Assembly: GCA_029582155.1 (NCBI GenBank)
Contig: CM055906.1
Span: 10,845,101-10,909,100, forward strand
Length of the DNA stretch: 64,000 nucleotides
DNA from: Panopea generosa
Lineage: Eukaryota > Mollusca > Bivalvia > Adapedonta > Hiatellidae
Direction of reading: 5' to 3'
Shown: positions 59,363 to 64,000 of the stretch, in pieces
Layout: the number at the start of each line of letters is the position of its first letter
How positions within the stretch are numbered: the stretch's first letter is position 1
Made by a program: the position numbers and the translations under genes
Notes under the pieces: model-generated
Told to the model about the DNA's origin: nothing
The model's database searches: none
What the model saw: only the letters and a program-made list of their open reading frames with translations

Positions 59363-59365
59363 TCA

Positions 59366-60912
59366 TGTAAGGAGTGTTGTAAAACAAACGGAACGTATGA
59401 AATATTTTGTAAAAAATATATTATCTTTAAAAATGTTACCTAACAATATACGTTTATATGGATATACAATATCAGAGTTACATTGTGAAGCACTTTTAAT
59501 GTGTATAAAGAAGGAAATGGTATAGACTAAAGAGTGGTTGATAGACAGTAAAACAATGAGCTGCAGTAAGGCTGAAAAATTAAATCTAATATTGATCAAC
59601 AGTGTACCTGTGTCAGAATATGTTTTTAAACAAGTCATGTAATTGTAGAGAGGTAAATTAGAAACAGGTCTGACACCAGCACAAAATCGATCTTCAAAGG
59701 TAAGAAAACAAGTTGATTTCTAGGATAACAAACGTTAGTGTAAAGGTCTAACCGTCGCCCATGGTGTCCATGCATGAGTTCAGAACATCCAAAGAAAATA
59801 CTATTAAAGAAAACAAATAATGATGCTATGAAAAGCATGAAACTGTTAGGAATGTAAAATGGAAAGGAGATTGGCAATGGTATACATAATGAATTAAGTG
59901 TATGCATGGATCAATGTTTGGAATAAACAAGTAAAGTGTACAGTAATTTGATAAAAAGCAACATCTTTCGGATACTCGAATCAATACTTCAATGATTATA
60001 GGCACTTGATGTCACATTGTAGTGAAAAACAGAAAAAAATCAATATAAGGTACAAGCAGTAGCAACATAAATAATGTGTCTGTGCTCAAAGCAGTAATTA
60101 CAATTAAATACAATTTAACAAAAGTAACTTCATGTGCGTTGCACTTGCAAACTTCCACATACATCGCATACATATGCACACGCAAATGAATAAAAAACAT
60201 GTACGCCAGCGAGCATTCATACTTCCACACGTGCAAAAATGTTTTAATTTGTATTTTTTACAAAAAAAACATTTCGCAGTATGATAAATAAATCATTCAT
60301 TATATAATCAGTTTAATAGGCATTAAAGGAAAAAATACGGCCCTCACATGTACATGTGCATGTTCACGCATTCGCTTACACGTGTATGCGAATATATACC
60401 ATTAGACACTTGTCATCTACGCACGCTCGCACGCACACATACACATACATTCAAAGCTGTGCATGTACAAAATAACCAATAAAAATACAAATAACGCTGA
60501 AAACACATGGTGTATTAGCTTAATCATTATATTATAATGTTCAATACACATGTATAAGTTGCAATGAATGTGAAGCTTTAGGCCTATAGAGTTAATACTG
60601 TAAGTCACAATAAATACAATCAGTATCCATGAAATGTCGATGATTTCTAAATAAGGTATTCATAACATCAGAATTGAGTGATTTTAAGCACTGCATGCAA
60701 GAAAGATAACAACAGGTAGCATTTAAAGCGATGTTCCGTTAATTGTACTGTATTATAATAAAACCGATTTACATGTAGGCCTATTTCATTTAATCACAAA
60801 ACCGCCAGTCGCTAGTTTTAGTACAACGTATCTAGGTTCACAGTGATTCACTGATGCATATAACCACACAGAGAGTGAATACCAATGGCATGTGGCCAAA
60901 TACAAATGTCGG
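59366..60912 (-). other. LINE inter-ORF segment or secondary insertion, unexplained
   Basis: About 1.5 kb separates the ORF1 remnant from the 2A leader, longer than expected for this class. It holds only short hydrophobic frames (for example 59635-59907 and 59363-59638) without a recognised domain. Near 60355-60450 lies a stretch rich in CACACG/ACGCAC repeats. It may be an insertion into the LINE or an unusual spacer. Confidence 0.4.
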
Positions 60913-61393
60913 TTATGTCTCATTTTGGCTCCACTGGACTGAAGGGGCTAGGTCATCTTCCTGCAATATTCTATGAACGCTGTTGCTGTTGTCTTTAACC
61001 AATATATTGCCGTCTGATGACCATGCACCTATCAAAGGTTTTCCTTTGACCAGATGACGGGTTTTATATAACAGGCCATTTCGAAACTTGGTCAGATCCT
61101 CGTTGATGTATTTGCCCATATAACCACGATCCTTGGCTAGGGTACGCGTGCGGTACAACTTCTGGTGAGCTCGATACGACCCAAACTTAACAATGAGCGA
61201 CATTTTCAGATCGAAGCGCTACCACTCCATCCTTTAAGGCATCAACAACTCCACTTACAATGTTGCTCACCATGTCTTTCAATTTTACCTCAAAGGTAGT
61301 CTGCAGGATAGAAGCAATTTTGTCTATATCCTGATCACTGAGGACAATTTTGTTGAACACTTCAGATGAGGTTGTGGCTGCGATATCTGACAT
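60913..61393 (-). pseudogene. LINE ORF1 remnant
   Basis: An N-terminal piece begins at an ATG at 61393 (MSDIAATTSSEVFNKIVL) and stops near 61187. A second piece from 61203 in another frame gives RAHQKLYRTRTLAKDRGYMG, then KYINEDLTKFRNGLLYKTRH and GAWSSDGNILVKDNSNSVHR, which resembles the C-terminal nucleic-acid-binding domain of LINE ORF1 proteins. At about 160 residues in total it is much shorter than usual, and the central RRM-like and coiled-coil parts are not visible, which suggests an internal deletion together with the frame change. Confidence 0.65.
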
Positions 61394-61440
61394 GTCTGAT
61401 ATATCAACTGGATCACACACTTTATTATTTTTTTAATTCA

Positions 61441-62138
61441 GTAGAGTCGAGAGGTGACAATAACTCTCTTTTTTGTTGTTTGGTATTCCGCGGAGTTGAC
61501 GTTGATATTGTATTCATACTATTAACGTGAAACCTCAGCTCTGTGCAATAGTGATCTATCTTTGGAATGTTGAGCGTGTGTCTTTTATGTATGGTAACAC
61601 CACAAAAGCGTGCAATACTGAACTATCTAGATGTAAACAAAGGGTTTAAATTTCACAAACTCATCAAATACTCAACACTATATAAAAATTTCATCACTGA
61701 GTGTTCCTTATATACACATTGTTGTACTGTCAGTGTTCGAACCTCCGGAAAAAAGACGCTAAAGCATTATTTTGATATTTTGACTGTCAATAAGATTTAT
61801 AAGCTATCCGCCATTCATTATCGCGTGATCCAGCTTAATCAGTTTTAATTAACTTGGTACGTTTTAAAGTGTGCATTATACTTCAGCAACATGACTTCTC
61901 TCACCCGAAAATATCCTTTACTATCGAGTTTTGTTGAAAATATTTTGGATTTATACTGCTGGGATATGGTGTTAAATAGGAATGACACTGACAATATTAG
62001 TAGCAATTTGTCAAAAAAAATTCTCGAAATCTGCAATTGTCACAGTTCCGTGAGATTGAGTCTTAGACATTATTAAACACACAAAGCACCCTTTTAATAA
62101 CTTTTTTTGCTGAATTTACATAACTACTTGACTGGCTG
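61441..62138. other. Intergenic DNA between LINE and TMEM53-like gene
   Basis: AT-rich, with no recognised domain in the short frames at 61567-61848 and 61845-62036. It may include the LINE 5' UTR at its left edge. Confidence 0.4.
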
Positions 62139-62144
62139 TTTAAT
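62139..62144 (-). terminator. Candidate poly(A) signal ATTAAA for the TMEM53-like gene
   Basis: TTTAAT on the plus strand reads ATTAAA on the minus strand, 27 nt past the stop codon. A second ATTAAA lies about 45 nt further on. It is a common variant hexamer and no AATAAA was found close by. Confidence 0.35.
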
Positions 62145-62170
62145 CACCAACATTCTCCCTTATATTAGTT

Positions 62171-62971
62171 TTAAATCTTCGATTTCATTTTTAGGTCTTT
62201 TGCTATTTCAGGAATGCGCCCAAGAAAATCATCTAAAGTTTTTGAATACTCTTCTGGGTGAGTTAGTAAATGAGCCGCATGTGTAGACTCCTTCCAGGCT
62301 TTCATTACAACTGGAAATGTCATGTTTCTTTTCCATGAGTTTGCCATAGCCTCAATGACGTCATACTCCGACAGGCGGTCATTTTTGCAACAAAAAAACA
62401 GAGTTGGTACTTGCAGTGGTTTCTTTTCAATCAAGTCTAAGAAATGATCATACACTTTAACAGTGTGTTTGTCAGTTGTCCAAAAGTAAGCAGACATAGC
62501 CAGCGGTATGATTACCCTTACAAATGGATTACGAGAAAGTCCAGCTGCCACTCCACGCGACATGCTTTGAAGGTTCCCAATAGCAAGACTGTCAAATACC
62601 ACACCACGAATCCGTGTCTGTGTCACTTTGTGCATTTCAGGTTTCGAGTACATTGTACCTAAAGAAACAGTGAAGTTATAGGCACCCATGGAAAATGCAT
62701 GTACCAAAAGATTGTCATAATGCGAGCAACTATTATCGAGATAGTTGAGGAGCTTATCTGACAATTCTATAGAATTCTTTGGCCATGCAAAATGTTTTAA
62801 GACACTATGTACATACAGCACATCAAAGCCATAATTATGATACAAACTGCAGTATTTCTTTATTGCACTCTCTGATGCATTATAAAACCCAAACAGTAAC
62901 ACCAGGGTTCCAGTCCTTTTGTTTGGCTTGCTCTCTGCCTTTTTTACCACAAAATTATTGTCAGATTTCAT
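62171..62971 (-). CDS. DUF829 / TMEM53-like alpha/beta-hydrolase-fold protein
   Basis: A single uninterrupted coding exon of 266 residues. The start is well fixed: an in-frame TAA lies 30 nt upstream of the ATG. Residues 21-30 (GTLVLLFGFY) form a first beta-strand like that of TMEM53. HAFSMG at 91-96 has the shape of a nucleophile elbow with Ser94. FDS lies at 126-128 and KND with Asp198 at 197-199. STHAAHLLTHPEEY near 229-242 offers a candidate catalytic His234. A hydrophobic segment at about 150-163 (FVRVIIPLAMSAYF) could associate with membrane. Length agrees with human TMEM53 (about 277), an inner-nuclear-membrane protein of the DUF829 family that restrains BMP/SMAD signalling; no enzyme activity is established for it. 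Orthology to TMEM53 itself rather than a lineage-specific paralogue is not settled, so no symbol is given. A splice acceptor near 63131 implies an upstream exon. Confidence 0.85.
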   Translation of the reverse strand: MKSDNNFVVKKAESKPNKRTGTLVLLFGFYNASESAIKKYCSLYHNYGFDVLYVHSVLKHFAWPKNSIELSDKLLNYLDNSCSHYDNLLVHAFSMGAYNFTVSLGTMYSKPEMHKVTQTRIRGVVFDSLAIGNLQSMSRGVAAGLSRNPFVRVIIPLAMSAYFWTTDKHTVKVYDHFLDLIEKKPLQVPTLFFCCKNDRLSEYDVIEAMANSWKRNMTFPVVMKAWKESTHAAHLLTHPEEYSKTLDDFLGRIPEIAKDLKMKSKI

Positions 62972-63130
62972 GCTTGGAAGTTGATTGCGCTTGAACTTTT
63001 ATTCAGTCTGAAATGAGTGTTGTGTAGTTTTCCCGAACTGAGACGATGATGGCAGTATAAATCTTGACTTGCTGTTACAAGGAGTGTGATAATGAGCATC
63101 TTAAAGTCTGTTTTTCCATTCTTTAACACC
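62972..63130 (-). other. 5' UTR part of the TMEM53-like exon with upstream ATGs
   Basis: Minus-strand sequence ending in TTTGTTTTACAG precedes position 63130 and looks like a splice acceptor, so the coding exon probably begins here. An upstream ATG opens MLIITLLVTASQDLYCHHRL, continues in a different frame and overlaps the main start by four bases (ATGA type), a possible translational control. The alternative that this is an N-terminal signal-like exon of a different isoform cannot be excluded. Confidence 0.45.
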
Positions 63131-64000
63131 TGTAAAACAAATAATGAAAATAATCATTTATTATAGATGTTTACTAGCAAGTGATAGATGATGGATGTCT
63201 CTCCATGTAGTATCTAATCATGCCAGATAGACAACTATGTGTTCATAGACTTAAGTATTATCAGTTGTTATTATAAAATATGGAGAAAGCTGAAGTATTG
63301 CAGTGTAATACGCAAGTCTAAGAAAATAGTCTGCTGTCTGTTCACACAATCTTGATCCTGTGGCAAGTAATTTTAGTAGAACTATTATAAAACAAATTTG
63401 ACTTTCACATATTTCTGCCTCTACCTATAAAATATCATACCATGTTTAATATCAAAATGATTGTCTTTGTGTGCATGATGTAAATATTTAATCTTTAATT
63501 AGCAAAGGTGAACATATATCCATTATTTGTTAAATCTACAGTTTATATTTTGTTAAATATGCCAACTTAACTATATCAATTAACTCAATATGTTCAAAGC
63601 AGGAAATTGTATTATTTCTTTAATCATTATTAATTATCACTTCCTCTTTGACATATGGTTTTACACCTTGATGAGAAGGAAGTCTTTGATGCCATGTTCA
63701 CACCTTCAAAGTCAACAATAACTATGTTGGTATCTATAGAACATAAACATTAAGGGAAAAAAAAATTTAATAGAATTTAGGATAGCTTTGTGCAGAAAAT
63801 TAGAAAAACTTTGTGTTATAACTTTGTGATTCAAAAATAATTTAATAGCTTAACTTCGTGATAAACATAATTTTGTGACAACTGCTTGATTTCAGAATTA
63901 AAATATAACAACTTTGTGAATATTTCTTTAGTAAAACTTTGTGATCCATAAATAGAACTTTGTGATTTTAAAGGCAGTGAATTGGAAATTAAGGACTTTG
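63131..64000. other. Probable upstream intron of the TMEM53-like gene, no exon seen
   Basis: AT-rich DNA with a loosely repeated ACTTTGTGAT / AACTTTGTGA motif from about 63806 to the window end. No coding exon was recognised; the upstream non-coding exon may lie beyond the window. Confidence 0.4.

Larger units (their letters stand above)
55815..61440 (-). mobile_element. LINE of the CR1/Jockey superfamily, near full length but decayed
   Basis: On the minus strand, in order: an ORF1 remnant (61393-60913), an inter-ORF segment, a 2A-like motif (59359-59312), an APE-type endonuclease (about 59260-58420), reverse transcriptase (about 58400-57080) and a C-terminal domain ending at 56374. A 3' UTR then reaches a short tandem tail near 55815 (AACCAATTAA repeated). 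The open frames are broken by several stops and frame changes, for example an in-frame TAA after NVQSIRYK (near 59186) and a frame change near 58770, so it is not autonomous now. Ends are approximate and no target duplication was found. Confidence 0.8.

Noticed and set aside
1-64000. Endogenous retrovirus, LTR element or Polinton
   Set aside because: No gag, integrase, capsid, packaging ATPase or paired LTRs were recognised; the only reverse transcriptase present is a LINE type with an APE endonuclease.

Overview
The window is AT-rich animal nuclear DNA, most likely from a bivalve mollusc. The inference rests on intron-rich conserved animal genes, mollusc-style tRNA-derived SINEs, a CR1/Jockey-type LINE, and a dense mix of minisatellites and small DNA transposons. 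No bacterial, organellar or viral genes were seen, and the species was not identified.

Four host genes are supported. TIPIN (+, coding exons 6035-22345) is the TIMELESS partner of the replication fork protection complex. COMMD10 (-, 40606-30818) is a Commander-complex subunit. GPN2 (+, 41114-49603) is a GPN-loop GTPase for RNA polymerase assembly. The fourth is a single-coding-exon DUF829/TMEM53-like alpha/beta-hydrolase-fold protein (-, 62971-62171). Every TIPIN, COMMD10 and GPN2 coding exon was placed by hand on GT/AG splice sites with matching phase. The three joined reading frames predict 522, 198 and 299 residues. COMMD10 and GPN2 are head to head with 507 bp between their start codons, so they probably share a bidirectional promoter. 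TIPIN and COMMD10 converge across an 8 kb repeat-filled interval. The genes have unrelated roles and do not form a pathway.

Layout: 1-6034 is intergenic, with a 765 bp transposon (1898-2662), a foldback element (3371-3604) and perhaps the TIPIN promoter. 6035-22391 is TIPIN, with two large intronic minisatellites. 22392-30492 is intergenic, with dispersed repeats and a ~101 bp-unit minisatellite. 30493-40606 is COMMD10, with two intronic minisatellites and a PIF/Harbinger-like MITE. 41114-49603 is GPN2, followed at once by a 3.7 kb array of 36 bp units. 55815-61440 is a decayed LINE on the minus strand with an ORF1 remnant, a 2A-like motif, endonuclease and reverse transcriptase. 62171-63130 is the TMEM53-like gene, and the end of the window is probably its intron.

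The most unusual property is the load of minisatellites. Six arrays with unrelated units (79, 21/27, ~101, 62, 72 and 36 bp) cover roughly 14 kb. Two contain a seven-unit block that is duplicated almost perfectly. I did not find a wholly new coding system. The best leads are the LINE 2A-like motif, the array that probably lies in the GPN2 3' UTR, and small CAGGG-ended transposons flanked by 5 bp target duplications.
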